The notes: a model not told the origin generated them from the letters alone. A stretch of DNA of 52,552 nucleotides from Microthrixaceae bacterium (GCA_023958095.1 JAMLGJ010000013.1:50244-102795); one strand, 5' to 3'; positions 26,201-34,254 are shown, counted from the first letter of the stretch. Program-made: numbers and translations.

Positions 26201-27478
26201 GCGGTACTGCTGGGTGCGGCGCGTGCCACCGGCGATACCCGCCAGCGTTACCTGAGGGCGCTCGGGCACCTCCTGGCGGTGGGGATCGTCGCCACGGTGG
26301 TCGCCCGTCCCTACGTGCGGGTGACCGAGGTGTTCGACCGCGGGTTCACCCTCGCCGCGGCACGGACCCCACCCGTTGCGTTCCTGGTCCAGTACGGGAT
26401 CCCACTGGCGATCGTCGGGCTCTTCCTGGGCCGTGCCGCGCTGCGTGCACGACGCTCCGGCCGGCTGTCCCCAGTGCTGGGTTCTCCGGGGATCCTCGCC
26501 GGCGCCATGGCGATAGCGGCCGGTGCGGTGGTGGTCGCGACCGGGCTCCGGGGCCCGGTGGTCGGACTGGCACTCGTGGTGGTGGCCGCGACCCTGGTGA
26601 GCGCGGTGGCCGACCTTCGCTCCGGCCGGCTCGGTCGTGGTCTGGCTGCGTCCCTGGTGGCCGCCGGTGTGGGGCTGGCGGCGCTGCCCGAGGTCCTGGT
26701 GGTCATCAATGACCTCGGTCGTCAGAACACGGTGTTCAAGTTCGGTTACACCGCCTGGGTGTTGATCGCGCTGGGATCGGCCGCCATGGCAGCAGATCTG
26801 GTCGCCACAGGTTCGAGCGGTCGCGTCGGATGGTTGCGCGCGGCGGTGGTGATGGTCGTGGTGCCCGGGTTGTTGTTCTGGCCCGCCGTGGTTCCGACCC
26901 GCGTGGATGCCCGCTTCGCCCCGCTGGGTCCCACCCTCGACGGGCGGGCGTGGCTTCACCACGGACCGGTCGAGGTGGAGGCCAACGGCGTCCCATCCAT
27001 CGACGTGACCGCGGACGAACCGCTCATCGGGTGGCTGCGCGCCCACGGACGCAACGGCGAGACCCTGGTGGAGGCGACAGGTCCCCCGTACACATGGGTC
27101 GGGCGCATCTCGGTGGCCACGGGCTTACCGACCGTGATCGGTTGGACCACACATGAGACCCAACAGCGCCGCGTCTACGCGGACACGATCGACCAGCGGG
27201 CCGCAGCGGTCGATGACCTCTACCGGATGGCTGATGACGAGCGCGCCCGACGGATCCTCGCCACGTACCGCCCCGCCTACGTCGTGGTCGGAACGGTCGA
27301 ACACGCTCTCGGGGATCCGGCAGCGATCGAGGGACTTGCAGAGCTACCGGGTCTGGATCCGGCGTTCAGTGACGGTGACGCAGTGATCTACCGGGTGGAT
27401 CTGCAGCGGATCGACAGAGAGCTTGCCCGAATGGACGCGACGAGCATCCGGGCAGGTGCTGATGGTGGATCAGACTGA
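23222..27478 (+). CDS. Large membrane fusion protein: PMT-like glycosyltransferase half plus DUF2298 (YYY) half
   Basis: The 1418-residue protein has two polytopic halves. The N-terminal half (about 1-640) resembles GT39/ArnT-type membrane glycosyltransferases, with an acidic first-loop motif HLHPDERF at residues 51-57 and a soluble region around 460-630. The C-terminal half (about 650-1418) matches DUF2298, the YYY-domain family of archaea and Chloroflexota, with MNYYYGGW near 818-825 and EFPAWSVLFGDAHPHLLALP near 926-945, then a C-terminal soluble domain. The likely role is transfer of sugar from a polyprenyl-phosphate carrier outside the membrane, inferred from family. The GTG start follows a TAGGCT box by 8 bases. 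Neighbours are GT2, Agl23-like and surface-protein genes. Confidence 0.82.
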   Translation: MTGAERPEPELERAPPGEPSRRAVAALLAVIVVVACGLRVTNLDWDRGSHLHPDERFLTLVNEEISAPDGPAEYFDTARSPLNPANNDEWYVYGTAPLFLTKAVGTWLHDGAATGAQPARAVVVGLDRMGVDLLDRDGEPTFDGGYDSERIGRLLSALIDTLTALAVFELARLAGGRRAGLAGALVWATSVLAIQHAHFFVMEPLLVLATASVLVAAAHVALGRGRVVLALGAVAAGVAGASKVNGLLVVAVLVAAVMWKHYATVGTQRPTRRRRDAAIDVAIVAAFAFVTFRVLQPYAFDGLFSLDGGWLEAVRELSALQGGGDSPINVQWADRVPVIEPLWHLVRFGFGIPATVLVGAGVAGLVRNRRWTAWRNEPVRVLLVGWVLLCGLIVLPRWVTTMRYMLPAYPALAALAGIGAARLLRERGWIRWVAPALLAACVLWALAFTNGVYLREHPRITAAEWMVRNAPDGSVLSVDEWDDGLPFTPDDVAEKGFTSVVFTPFDTESPDDVRRLAADLDRVDYVVQSSDRVTGVIDRVPARYAPVLRYQRALEDGSLGFEPVATFATGPSLFGVGIDDTGSEEAFRVYDHPTVRIWHKSAAFSLVDALEVLQPDRAAASVHVPLDEAAANGLMLRRGAATDPGVSTGSTFDEVFWDRLPLAPLWWLAWWELTAFAALGWSARLFRTLPDRGIGLAKVLGPMAVVIPLWSAVAWGAVRFSAVTAAVATLSAVVVGWGVPRWRREALALLCTHRRAVVTVEVVTLVVFAAVLALRAAVPDLWFHPSGGEKPFETAFFTSVARTSKLPPGDPWYSGGAMNYYYGGWFSMAVPTRLLGIPPEVALNLAIATAASLVGAASFSVGSALGALGRRVRDVPRTGLLAGLLAVGSLLVLGNLDTLRRLPDGMGEFDWWAVSRLNPSTTDINEFPAWSVLFGDAHPHLLALPVLIVVVAALVAYVARPCAALAVLVGVGLAWVRIGHTWDLPVLTVLTVAAVLLGAARATGDTRQRYLRALGHLLAVGIVATVVARPYVRVTEVFDRGFTLAAARTPPVAFLVQYGIPLAIVGLFLGRAALRARRSGRLSPVLGSPGILAGAMAIAAGAVVVATGLRGPVVGLALVVVAATLVSAVADLRSGRLGRGLAASLVAAGVGLAALPEVLVVINDLGRQNTVFKFGYTAWVLIALGSAAMAADLVATGSSGRVGWLRAAVVMVVVPGLLFWPAVVPTRVDARFAPLGPTLDGRAWLHHGPVEVEANGVPSIDVTADEPLIGWLRAHGRNGETLVEATGPPYTWVGRISVATGLPTVIGWTTHETQQRRVYADTIDQRAAAVDDLYRMADDERARRILATYRPAYVVVGTVEHALGDPAAIEGLAELPGLDPAFSDGDAVIYRVDLQRIDRELARMDATSIRAGADGGSD

Positions 27479-27553
27479 GCTGCTGGATCGGGGAGATCAA
27501 GCGATGGGTGAGCCGGCCAGATCGACCGTTCGGGTCTGTCCTAGGGATTCTGC

Positions 27554-27994
27554 TCAGGCTTCTGCGCGCTGTCCGCGTCGCACTGTGAACACGAGCGCCC
27601 CGCCGGCCAGCAGGAGAGCCAGGCCGAGGAGGATGAAACCGGTGTTGCTCTGGCCCGTGTAGGCGAGGCTCTCCGGATCCTGTGATCCACCGGTGCCCTG
27701 GGTTGCACCGGGATCCTGCGAGTCACCCGTGCCGCCAACGCCTTCATCGGGTTGTGTGGTGGAGGACTCGGGAGCCGCCGTGGTGGTCGATTCCTCGGGC
27801 TGGCTCGTGGTCGAGCTGGGAGTTGCGGTAGGGCTGGCCGTCGGGGTGACCGTGGCCGTCGGTGTCGGGGAACCCAGGGTGGTGCCCGATGCGGTGCCTC
27901 CGGCGAAGGTGGCGATGAGCACCGTCATGAGGCCGATCGCGCCGGCGAGCGCCATGTTGATCCAGGTACTGCGTTGGTTCTTGGGCTTCGGCAC
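27554..27994 (-). CDS. Surface protein with Ser/Thr/Pro stalk and LAYTG sorting signal
   Basis: This 146-residue protein has an N-terminal membrane/signal segment (residues 12-31), a low-complexity stalk (40-105) made mostly of Thr, Ser, Pro and Ala, then LAYTG at 110-114, a hydrophobic helix (118-137) and a basic tail. That is a complete cell-wall sorting signal; LAXTG is the known recognition motif of class E sortases of actinomycetes. The stalk is the sort of sequence O-mannosylated by PMT-type enzymes, and such genes flank it, so it may be their substrate (inference). The GTG start at 27994 has GGGAG about 8 bases upstream and a TATACG box (28006-28011). Confidence 0.8.
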   Translation of the reverse strand: MPKPKNQRSTWINMALAGAIGLMTVLIATFAGGTASGTTLGSPTPTATVTPTASPTATPSSTTSQPEESTTTAAPESSTTQPDEGVGGTGDSQDPGATQGTGGSQDPESLAYTGQSNTGFILLGLALLLAGGALVFTVRRGQRAEA

Positions 27995-28012
27995 TGTAGG
28001 TCTCCCGTATAT

Positions 28013-28046
28013 CCACGACCGGCTGGGAACCGGCGATGAGTCGTGG
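28013..28046 (-). terminator. Hairpin just after the GT2 gene
   Basis: CCACGAC (28013-28019) and GTCGTGG (28040-28046) form a perfect 7-bp stem around a 20-base loop that contains a further CCGG/CCGG pairing. On the minus strand it begins nine bases after the GT2 stop, the right place for a terminator of the two-gene GT2/FAD-enzyme unit. No T run follows, so it may instead be a leader hairpin of the LAYTG protein gene. Confidence 0.35.
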
Positions 28047-28054
28047 TCAATGTA

Positions 28055-28768
28055 TCAGCCGCGGGACCGAGCGGCTACCAACGCCACTCGCAGCGTCTGG
28101 CGGGTTGCCAGGACCACCACCGAGGCCAGACGTCTCGGTTGCAGGCTCGAGACCCCGGCGCTGCGTGGTCTGTGGGCCACTTCGAGGGTGCACACCGGCC
28201 GGTCCCACCTCGCAGCCAGGATCACCAGCGCGAGCGATGGGGCGAAGGTGTCATCAGCCAGCAGCGGCCGGACCTCGTTCCACAGCTCCCGGGTGAACAG
28301 TTTGCAGGGGACGTTCGCATCCTCAACCGGACGCCCGGCCAAGAGTCGCACGAGCGATCGCACACACGCGGTGAGGACCAGGCGATGCCGTGGGTCGTGG
28401 CGCGTGCGGCGGTTGCCCAACACCAGGGAGCGGCCTTCGCGCACCGCCCAGAGACGTCCCAGCTCCGCGGTCGGGATCTGGTCGTCGGTGTCCAGGTGCC
28501 CGATCCAGCGCCCCGCGGACTCGTCGAAGCCGCGGATCAGCGCGGGTCCGTGGCCCTGGTTGGAGACCTGGTGCAGCACCCGCACCGAGGACAGCTCACG
28601 CGCCAGGGCATCGACGATGACGCCGGTCCCGTCGGTGGATGCGTCGTCGACCACGATCACCTCTCCCGCCCCGGGTGTGAGCTCGTCCACCAGAGCGGCC
28701 ACCTCGCGGACCACCTTGTCGATGGACGGCTCGTTGTACACCGGCAGCACCAGCGAGAGCTCGGTCAC
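28055..28768 (-). CDS. GT2 family glycosyltransferase
   Basis: The 237-residue protein has the GT-A fold signatures of family 2: LVLPVYNEP at residues 6-14, VIVVDDASTDGTG at 37-49 and the sugar-nucleotide/metal motif HLDTDDQ at 91-97. It has no clear membrane helices, so it should work on the cytoplasmic face, for example charging a polyprenyl phosphate or building a lipid-linked glycan. The GTG at 28768 overlaps the stop of the upstream FAD-enzyme gene (GTGA), showing coupling. An upstream in-frame extension to 29209 lies wholly inside that neighbour and is rejected. Confidence 0.85.
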   Translation of the reverse strand: MTELSLVLPVYNEPSIDKVVREVAALVDELTPGAGEVIVVDDASTDGTGVIVDALARELSSVRVLHQVSNQGHGPALIRGFDESAGRWIGHLDTDDQIPTAELGRLWAVREGRSLVLGNRRTRHDPRHRLVLTACVRSLVRLLAGRPVEDANVPCKLFTRELWNEVRPLLADDTFAPSLALVILAARWDRPVCTLEVAHRPRSAGVSSLQPRRLASVVVLATRQTLRVALVAARSRG

Positions 28769-30117
28769 ACCAACTCCTCGGGGTCGCCGTTGACGATCCT
28801 GCGCGCCACGTCGGTGCCCATCTTCACGGCGTGGTCCATGTTGCCGACCTCGTAGCGCCAGGTCCCGAAGCGCCCCCGCGAGTGGATGCGCCGCTCTTCG
28901 AGCCAGGGGAGCACCCGCTCCAGAGCCGCATCCCGGCCGAGGGTCGGCACCGGATAGGCGTACGGCACCTCCTCTACGTGAAGGGACGCCACCTCCGGTC
29001 GTCCGGCCACCACGCCGGTGCTCCGCAGCGCGGATTCGACCTCCTCGCCGAGGCCGTCGGATGATCGGGTGTGGGTGGCCGACGAAGACACCTCGCACAT
29101 CCACGAGCTGAACCGCCGTGTGTCCGAACCCGGCACGTTGGCCGGTGAGTACTTCGCGAAGTTCGTCGCCCGGTAGAACGGCACCGTGGGATCCGCGAAG
29201 TAGAGCCACGAGCGGTCGTCGCTCAACGGCGCTTCGTAACCCACGCCGACCACGTGGACGGTGTTGTGCACCAGCTCGCCCGCGGCTTCCCGCACATCGT
29301 CGGGGCTGTCGATGGTCCGTTGCACCAGCAGGTCGACCGGCATGGTCGAGACCAGGTGGTCGAACGCGACCTCGTCCCCGGTGACGGTGCGGAGCTCCCC
29401 GGCTCCGGCATCGACCCAGTCCACCGCGCTGTCGTAGCGGATGCGATCTCGGTACGGTTCGGCAGCCCTGCGCCAGATCTCACCGGTGCCCCCCTCAGCG
29501 GGGAACGCGAACCGGTTGTTGGGTCCCCACGCAAGGTCGTCGGTCCCCGAGAGCGCCGAGGCCAGCACCGCTCGCCAGTCGGTGGTGCTCACCCGCTCGG
29601 CGATCCAGTCTGCGCTCATGGCCGATGGATCCGTGGCCCACACCTTCTCGTTGTAGGGAGCCATGAAGTGCCGGGCCACACCGGGGCCGAAGGTGGCGTG
29701 GATCCACGAGCCGAAGTCGCTTCGTGCGGCGGACCCGGCATTCGACGTTCCGGCTTCGATCAACCCGATCAGGCACTCCAGGGCGGTGTCCGGATCGAGT
29801 CGGTGGAGGTTGTTCTGGAACGGGTAGGGGACCCAGGATCCATCAGCGAGCACCCACGAGGATCGGTCGTGGTGCAACAAGTCGTCACCCAGCACATCCG
29901 CGAGCAGGCGATCGAACTCACCGTGGTGGGAGAACACCACATGGCCGCCGCGGTCCCAGGTGAAGCCCCGTGCGTCGGTGACCGAGGACGCGAGGCCGCC
30001 GGGTCCGGAAGCTGCCTCGAGCACCACCACGTCGTGTGTTCCGAGGCGGTCGAGCTCTCGCAGGCAACCCAGGCCGCAGGGACCCGCCCCGATGACGGCC
30101 ACGTGAGCGTTGATCAT
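28765..30117 (-). CDS. FAD-dependent oxidoreductase, UDP-galactopyranose mutase / protoporphyrinogen oxidase-like
   Basis: The 450-residue protein begins with a dinucleotide-binding motif (GAGPCG, residues 10-15) and the FAD ribose-binding acid E34, followed by GGLAS. Later features, VPYPFQNNLH and FMAPYNEKVWATDP, resemble FAD enzymes of the UDP-galactopyranose mutase/NAD(P)-binding amine-oxidase group often seen in polysaccharide clusters. Its coupling to a GT2 gene supports a sugar-related role, but the substrate is unknown. The ATG at 30117 lies 10 bases after a TAACGT box on the minus strand (30128-30133). Confidence 0.78.
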   Translation of the reverse strand: MINAHVAVIGAGPCGLGCLRELDRLGTHDVVVLEAASGPGGLASSVTDARGFTWDRGGHVVFSHHGEFDRLLADVLGDDLLHHDRSSWVLADGSWVPYPFQNNLHRLDPDTALECLIGLIEAGTSNAGSAARSDFGSWIHATFGPGVARHFMAPYNEKVWATDPSAMSADWIAERVSTTDWRAVLASALSGTDDLAWGPNNRFAFPAEGGTGEIWRRAAEPYRDRIRYDSAVDWVDAGAGELRTVTGDEVAFDHLVSTMPVDLLVQRTIDSPDDVREAAGELVHNTVHVVGVGYEAPLSDDRSWLYFADPTVPFYRATNFAKYSPANVPGSDTRRFSSWMCEVSSSATHTRSSDGLGEEVESALRSTGVVAGRPEVASLHVEEVPYAYPVPTLGRDAALERVLPWLEERRIHSRGRFGTWRYEVGNMDHAVKMGTDVARRIVNGDPEELV

Positions 30118-30127
30118 GTGGGCGGCG

Positions 30128-30160
30128 ACGTTACTCCCACGTCGAGCACCGGGCTAGCTT
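30128..30160. promoter_or_regulatory. Divergent -10 boxes between the FAD-enzyme gene and the Agl23-like gene
   Basis: TAACGT on the minus strand (30128-30133) lies 10 bases before the ATG at 30117. TAGCTT on the plus strand (30155-30160) lies 13 bases before an ATG at 30174. The plus-strand gene has no clear in-frame ATG or GTG near this box (see its entry), so the assignment on that side is tentative. Confidence 0.35.
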
Positions 30161-30205
30161 GCTGCGATCGACGATGCCGCAACACCGCCCCGGCCCCGTT
30201 GGTGG

Positions 30206-31759
30206 TTGCCTGGCCTGATCGCAGTTGTCGCGGCCGCAGCCGTGTTGCGCTCGATCGATCTCGGCAGCCGTCCCATGCACCACGACGAGAGCCTGGATGC
30301 GTTCTTCGCATGGCAGCTGTTGACCGAGGGCGCCTACTCCTATGACCCGGTGTACCACGGTCCTCTGCGCTTCTACCTCACAGCGGGTCTGTTCAAGGTC
30401 CTCGGAGAGACCGAGGCGGTGGCGAGGACGCTGGCTGCGCTGAGTGGGGTGGCACTGGTGGCCCTGATGGGAGCCACCCGTCGCTGGCTGGGCAACGTGG
30501 GATCGTTGGCGGCGGCGACCCTGGTCGCCTTCTCACCATCGATGCTCTACTTCTCGCGCTTCGGGCGCGAGGACATGGTCTTCGCAGTGCTGGAGCTGGC
30601 GATCCTGTTGCTGGTGCTCGCTTGGATGCGTGACCCGGCGCCCTGGCACCCACCGGTGCTGGGTGCGGTGTTGGCGGCCGCGTTCGCCACCAAGGAGACC
30701 TCCTACATCGTGGTCGCGGTCCTCGGGCTCTACCTGGGCTTCCTGGTCGCGCTCGAGCTGCTCGATCGCAGGCGCAACCGCCCGAGCGCTGACGGAGGTG
30801 TGTACGCCGCACTCGTGGCACCCGGGCGACGTGCCCTGCTGTGGGGCCTGGCCGCGTTCGTGTTCACCTTCGCGGTGCTCTTCAGTGTTGGCTTCACCGA
30901 CCTCGGAGGGATCTGGGACGGCGCGGTGGAGGGGCTGCGCTACTGGATGTCACAACAACCCGTGAACCGCGGATCCCAACCCTGGCCGTACTACCTGGCG
31001 ATCCTCGTGGGCTACGAACTGCCGATCCTGGTCCTGGCCGGTGGCGGTGTGGTGGTGGCACTGCGTCGCAGCGACCCGGCGCGAGGCCTGATCGTGTGGA
31101 CGGCGTTCGCCTACCTGGTCATCTACTCGTGGGCGTCCGAGCGGTTCCCGTGGTTGGTGGTGCACCCGCTGGTCCCGATCATCCTGCTCGCAGGGTTGGG
31201 GGCTCAGGCCCTCTGGGAAGCCGCTCGTCGTCGGCGGGTTCCAAGACCGATCTTCCTCGTCGGCGCTGCGGCGCTGGTCGCGGTGTTGTTCGCGATCAGC
31301 GTGCCGGTGGTGTACCGCGAGCCGACCAACCCGAGGCAGTTGTTGGTGGCTGTGCAGACAAGCCCGGAGCTCCTCGAGGTGCGTGAACGCCTGGAGTCGC
31401 TGTACGCGGCTGCTCCCGAGGGACGGCCGCCGGTGGTGGTGATCGACACCTCCGACAGCGCCACCTGGCCCTGGGCCTGGTACCTGCGTGAATGGCCCGT
31501 GGAGTGGAGGGACCTCGCCGCCGAGCCCGCAGCGGCCACGGGCGCGGACGTGGTGCTGTCGCTAGCGGCCAACGTCGATCGCCTGCCAGTCCCTCCCGGA
31601 GGTTGGGAGGTCGAGCCCTATGAGCATCGGGTGTGGTGGCTCCCCGCCTGGGGCACCGGCGGCGCAGGTGACTGGTTGGGCTGGCTCACCCGACGCGAGA
31701 CCTTCGGCGATGTCGGTGCGCTCGACGCGGTCGAGCTGCGGGCGCCGCAGGGATGGTGA
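30206..31759 (+). CDS. Agl23-like (TIGR03663-type) polytopic membrane glycosyltransferase-like protein
   Basis: The 517-residue product has about ten membrane helices and a first-loop motif RPMHHDESLDAFFAWQL (from residue 22) followed by YDPVYHGPLRFYL. These are hallmarks of the Agl23-type family known mainly from haloarchaea and Chloroflexota and related to PMT/ArnT enzymes. The C-terminal soluble domain (about 385-517) is extracytoplasmic. The start is unresolved: the frame opens at 30158, the first usual codon is a TTG at 30206, and an upstream ATG at 30174 is one frame off. Adding one C in the C-rich run 30185-30197 would join that ATG to this frame and give PQHRPRPRWWLPG. It overlaps the next GT2 gene by 7 bases. 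Confidence 0.78.
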   Translation: MPGLIAVVAAAAVLRSIDLGSRPMHHDESLDAFFAWQLLTEGAYSYDPVYHGPLRFYLTAGLFKVLGETEAVARTLAALSGVALVALMGATRRWLGNVGSLAAATLVAFSPSMLYFSRFGREDMVFAVLELAILLLVLAWMRDPAPWHPPVLGAVLAAAFATKETSYIVVAVLGLYLGFLVALELLDRRRNRPSADGGVYAALVAPGRRALLWGLAAFVFTFAVLFSVGFTDLGGIWDGAVEGLRYWMSQQPVNRGSQPWPYYLAILVGYELPILVLAGGGVVVALRRSDPARGLIVWTAFAYLVIYSWASERFPWLVVHPLVPIILLAGLGAQALWEAARRRRVPRPIFLVGAAALVAVLFAISVPVVYREPTNPRQLLVAVQTSPELLEVRERLESLYAAAPEGRPPVVVIDTSDSATWPWAWYLREWPVEWRDLAAEPAAATGADVVLSLAANVDRLPVPPGGWEVEPYEHRVWWLPAWGTGGAGDWLGWLTRRETFGDVGALDAVELRAPQGW

Positions 31760-32559
31760 ACCACTCCGACGGGGATATGACGGGCCGCCCTGGACCCGGA
31801 TCGGCGGTGGATCCGCCGGATCTGAGCATCGTGGTTCCGGCGTTCAACGAGGCCGAACGGCTTCCGGAGACGATCGCCACGTTGTTGGGCTTGCTCGACG
31901 CACGTGCGGGCCGCAGCCAGCTGGTGGTGGTCGATGACGGCAGCTCCGACGCAACGGCTGCGCTCGCCGCGGACCTGTTGGGCGACAGGAGCGATTGCTC
32001 CCTGGTTGCTCTGGGCCGTCACCGGGGGAAGGGTGCTGCTGTGCGAGCCGGGATACTGGTCTCCTCGTGTGACCGGGTCGTGTTCATGGACGCCGATCTC
32101 GCAACGGACCTCGAAGACCTGGACCGCGTCCTGGCAGCGCTCGATCACGCCGATGTGGTGCTCGGCTCCCGGCGGGTGCAGGGCAGCAGGGTCGAGGGAC
32201 AGACCCTGACGGCGGCTCTCGCCCACCGTGGGTTCGCGGGCCTCGCACGGTTGGTTACCGGTGTCCCTGTGGAGGACTTCCAGTGCGGCTTCAAGGCGTT
32301 TCGCGCCCCGGTCGCCAAGGTGGTCTTCGAGCAGGTGCGGGAACCGGGGTACGCCTTCGACGTGGAGGTGCTCTTGGTGGTTCATCGGATGGGTCTACGG
32401 ATCGTGGAGGTCCCGGTGCGCTGGCGGGCGATGGGTGGCAGCCACATCAGGCTCGTCGCCGATTCGGTGTCCATGCTGGTGTCGCTCGCGAGGATCCGCT
32501 GGCGGGTCGGGTCCGCTCGACGCGGCCGATGGGCTCGGAGCCGACGGGCTCCGAGGTGA
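31753..32559 (+). CDS. GT2 family glycosyltransferase, dolichyl-phosphate glucosyltransferase-like
   Basis: The 268-residue protein has LSIVVPAFNEAERLPET (residues 24-40), VVVDDGSSDAT (58-68), the RHRGKGAAVRAG loop and the metal-binding FMDADLATD (D113/D115). The later motif DFQCGFKAFR and the layout match the ALG5/polyprenyl-phosphate glucosyltransferase branch of GT2. It probably makes polyprenyl-phosphate sugar for the membrane glycosyltransferases encoded on either side (inference). It has a basic C-terminal tail and no obvious membrane helix. It overlaps the Agl23-like gene. Confidence 0.87.
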   Translation: MVNHSDGDMTGRPGPGSAVDPPDLSIVVPAFNEAERLPETIATLLGLLDARAGRSQLVVVDDGSSDATAALAADLLGDRSDCSLVALGRHRGKGAAVRAGILVSSCDRVVFMDADLATDLEDLDRVLAALDHADVVLGSRRVQGSRVEGQTLTAALAHRGFAGLARLVTGVPVEDFQCGFKAFRAPVAKVVFEQVREPGYAFDVEVLLVVHRMGLRIVEVPVRWRAMGGSHIRLVADSVSMLVSLARIRWRVGSARRGRWARSRRAPR

Positions 32560-32581
32560 CCGAAGCCGATCCACAGCTTCC

Positions 32582-34216
32582 ATGGGTGACAATGCAAAGG
32601 TGCAGTTGAGCGGCGACACCTCGGCCCCCGGCCGGCCCGGCGACACCTCGGCCCCTGGCCGGCCCGGCGACACTGTGGTCGCAGTAGGTGTCCCGGCTTG
32701 GGCGGGTGTCCTCGTGGGTGTCGTGTCCATGGCGGCGGGCCTGGTCGTGACCGAACTGGTCGCAGGTGTGCTCTCCACGGACACCTCCCCGGTGGTGGAG
32801 GTCGGCAACCGTGTCGTGGACCTGGTACCCAAACCGTTGCGCGACTGGGCGATATCGACCTTCGGAACCAGCGACAAGGCGGTCCTGCTCGCAGGAGTGG
32901 CGGTGGTTCTGATCGCCGTGTCGACCGCGGTCGGTACCCTGGCACTGCGCGGTCGGCTGGCTGCGGCGGTAGCGGTGCTCGCTGCAGTGGTGCTGCTAGG
33001 GGGATTGTCCTCGCTCGGGCGAGGTGGTGCGGGCCCGATCGGCCTGTTGGCCACGGTGCTCGGCGGAGCTCTCAGCGGGCTGGTCCTCTGGCGTCTCGCG
33101 GATGCCGCGAGGGCTGGATGGGTCTCCGGTGGGAACCGCAGCGAATTGTCCACGTCTAGGCGCCGGTTCTTCGTCGCCGCCGGTGCCACGGCGGGCGTGA
33201 CCCTCGTGGGCGGGGGGGTCGCAGCCTGGATACGCTCGAACGCGGCCGTGGCCGCAGAGCGGCTCGGCATCACGTTGCCGGGTCCGGTTCGTCCGCTGCC
33301 ACCCCCTCCGGCAGGCGTCTCGGTCGGCCTGGACGGGGTCTCGCCGTTCTTCACCCCCAACGAGGACTTCTACCGGATCGACACCGCCCTGGTCGTTCCG
33401 AAGGTGAGCGTCGAGGACTGGCAATTGCGGGTGCACGGACTGGTCGAACGAGAGCTCACCATCGACTACGAGACCCTGCTGGAGCGGCCGATGGTCGAGG
33501 TCGATGCCACCATCGCCTGCGTATCGAACTACGTCGGTGGCGATCTGATCGGCAACGCCCGCTGGCTCGGATGCCGACTCGACGACCTCCTCCACGAAGC
33601 CGGGATCGAACCCCTCGCGGACCAGATCGTGGGCCGCTCGGTCGACGGGTTCACCGCCGGGTTCCCGACCGCCACCCTGGATGGCCGCGACGCGGTCGTG
33701 GCGGTCGGCATGAACGGGGAGCCCCTGCCGACCCGACACGGCTATCCCGCGCGCCTCATCGTGCCGGGTCTCTTCGGGTACGTCTCGGCCACGAAGTGGC
33801 TGTCGGAGATCGAACTCACCCGCTTCGAGGACTTCGAGGGCTACTGGATCCCGCGGGGCTGGGACCGTGAGGCGCCCGTGACCACCTCGTCGCGCTTCGA
33901 CACGCCCACCGACGGGGCCCGGGTCCGGGCGGGAGAACTCCTCGGAGTCGGCGGTGTGGCATGGGCGATGCTGCGGGGGATCGAGGCGGTCGAGGTGCGT
34001 GTCGACGAAGGCCGCTGGGAACGGGCTGAACTCGGCGAGGCCTACAGCGGCACGACCTGGCGCCAGTGGCGCCACGAGGTTCGCCTGGATGCCGGACGGC
34101 ACAGCCTCGAGGTGCGTGCCACCGACACCGAAGGGGAAACCCAGACCGGGGAACGAGTGCTGCCGGGCCCGGGTGCATCATCGGGATGGCACACCATTTC
34201 GGTGACCGCCACCTGA
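32582..34216 (+). CDS. Membrane-anchored molybdopterin-dependent oxidoreductase (sulfite-oxidase fold)
   Basis: The 544-residue protein starts with a polar tail holding a tandem GDTSAPGRP repeat, then four membrane helices (about 37-61, 99-121, 126-143 and 150-170). A twin-arginine-like segment SRRRFFVAAG (192-201) leads into a fifth helix. The rest is a sulfite-oxidase-type Moco domain: DATIACVSNYVGG includes C313, the expected thiolate ligand of molybdenum (CVSN, against CAGN in sulfite oxidases), followed by GNARWLG and a C-terminal dimer-like domain. The catalytic domain should be outside the cell. The substrate is unknown. The ATG at 32582 is 22 bases after the GT2 stop. Confidence 0.87.
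   Translation: MGDNAKVQLSGDTSAPGRPGDTSAPGRPGDTVVAVGVPAWAGVLVGVVSMAAGLVVTELVAGVLSTDTSPVVEVGNRVVDLVPKPLRDWAISTFGTSDKAVLLAGVAVVLIAVSTAVGTLALRGRLAAAVAVLAAVVLLGGLSSLGRGGAGPIGLLATVLGGALSGLVLWRLADAARAGWVSGGNRSELSTSRRRFFVAAGATAGVTLVGGGVAAWIRSNAAVAAERLGITLPGPVRPLPPPPAGVSVGLDGVSPFFTPNEDFYRIDTALVVPKVSVEDWQLRVHGLVERELTIDYETLLERPMVEVDATIACVSNYVGGDLIGNARWLGCRLDDLLHEAGIEPLADQIVGRSVDGFTAGFPTATLDGRDAVVAVGMNGEPLPTRHGYPARLIVPGLFGYVSATKWLSEIELTRFEDFEGYWIPRGWDREAPVTTSSRFDTPTDGARVRAGELLGVGGVAWAMLRGIEAVEVRVDEGRWERAELGEAYSGTTWRQWRHEVRLDAGRHSLEVRATDTEGETQTGERVLPGPGASSGWHTISVTAT
32612..32665 (+). repeat. In-frame 27-base tandem repeat (2 copies plus 9 bases)
   Basis: Bases 32612-32638 and 32639-32665 are the same 27-base unit with one C/T difference; a third copy begins GGCGACAC at 32666. 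In the molybdoenzyme frame each unit encodes GDTSAPGRP. The near identity at DNA level suggests recent duplication. Confidence 0.85.
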
Positions 34217-34254
34217 CCCGGGGGCCGTGACGGGAGCTGTCGCGGCGAGCAACT

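Noticed and set aside
28055..29209. A longer start for the GT2 gene reaching to 29209
   Set aside because: The extra sequence lies inside the FAD-enzyme gene and reads as low-complexity shadow; the family begins at the GTG at 28768.
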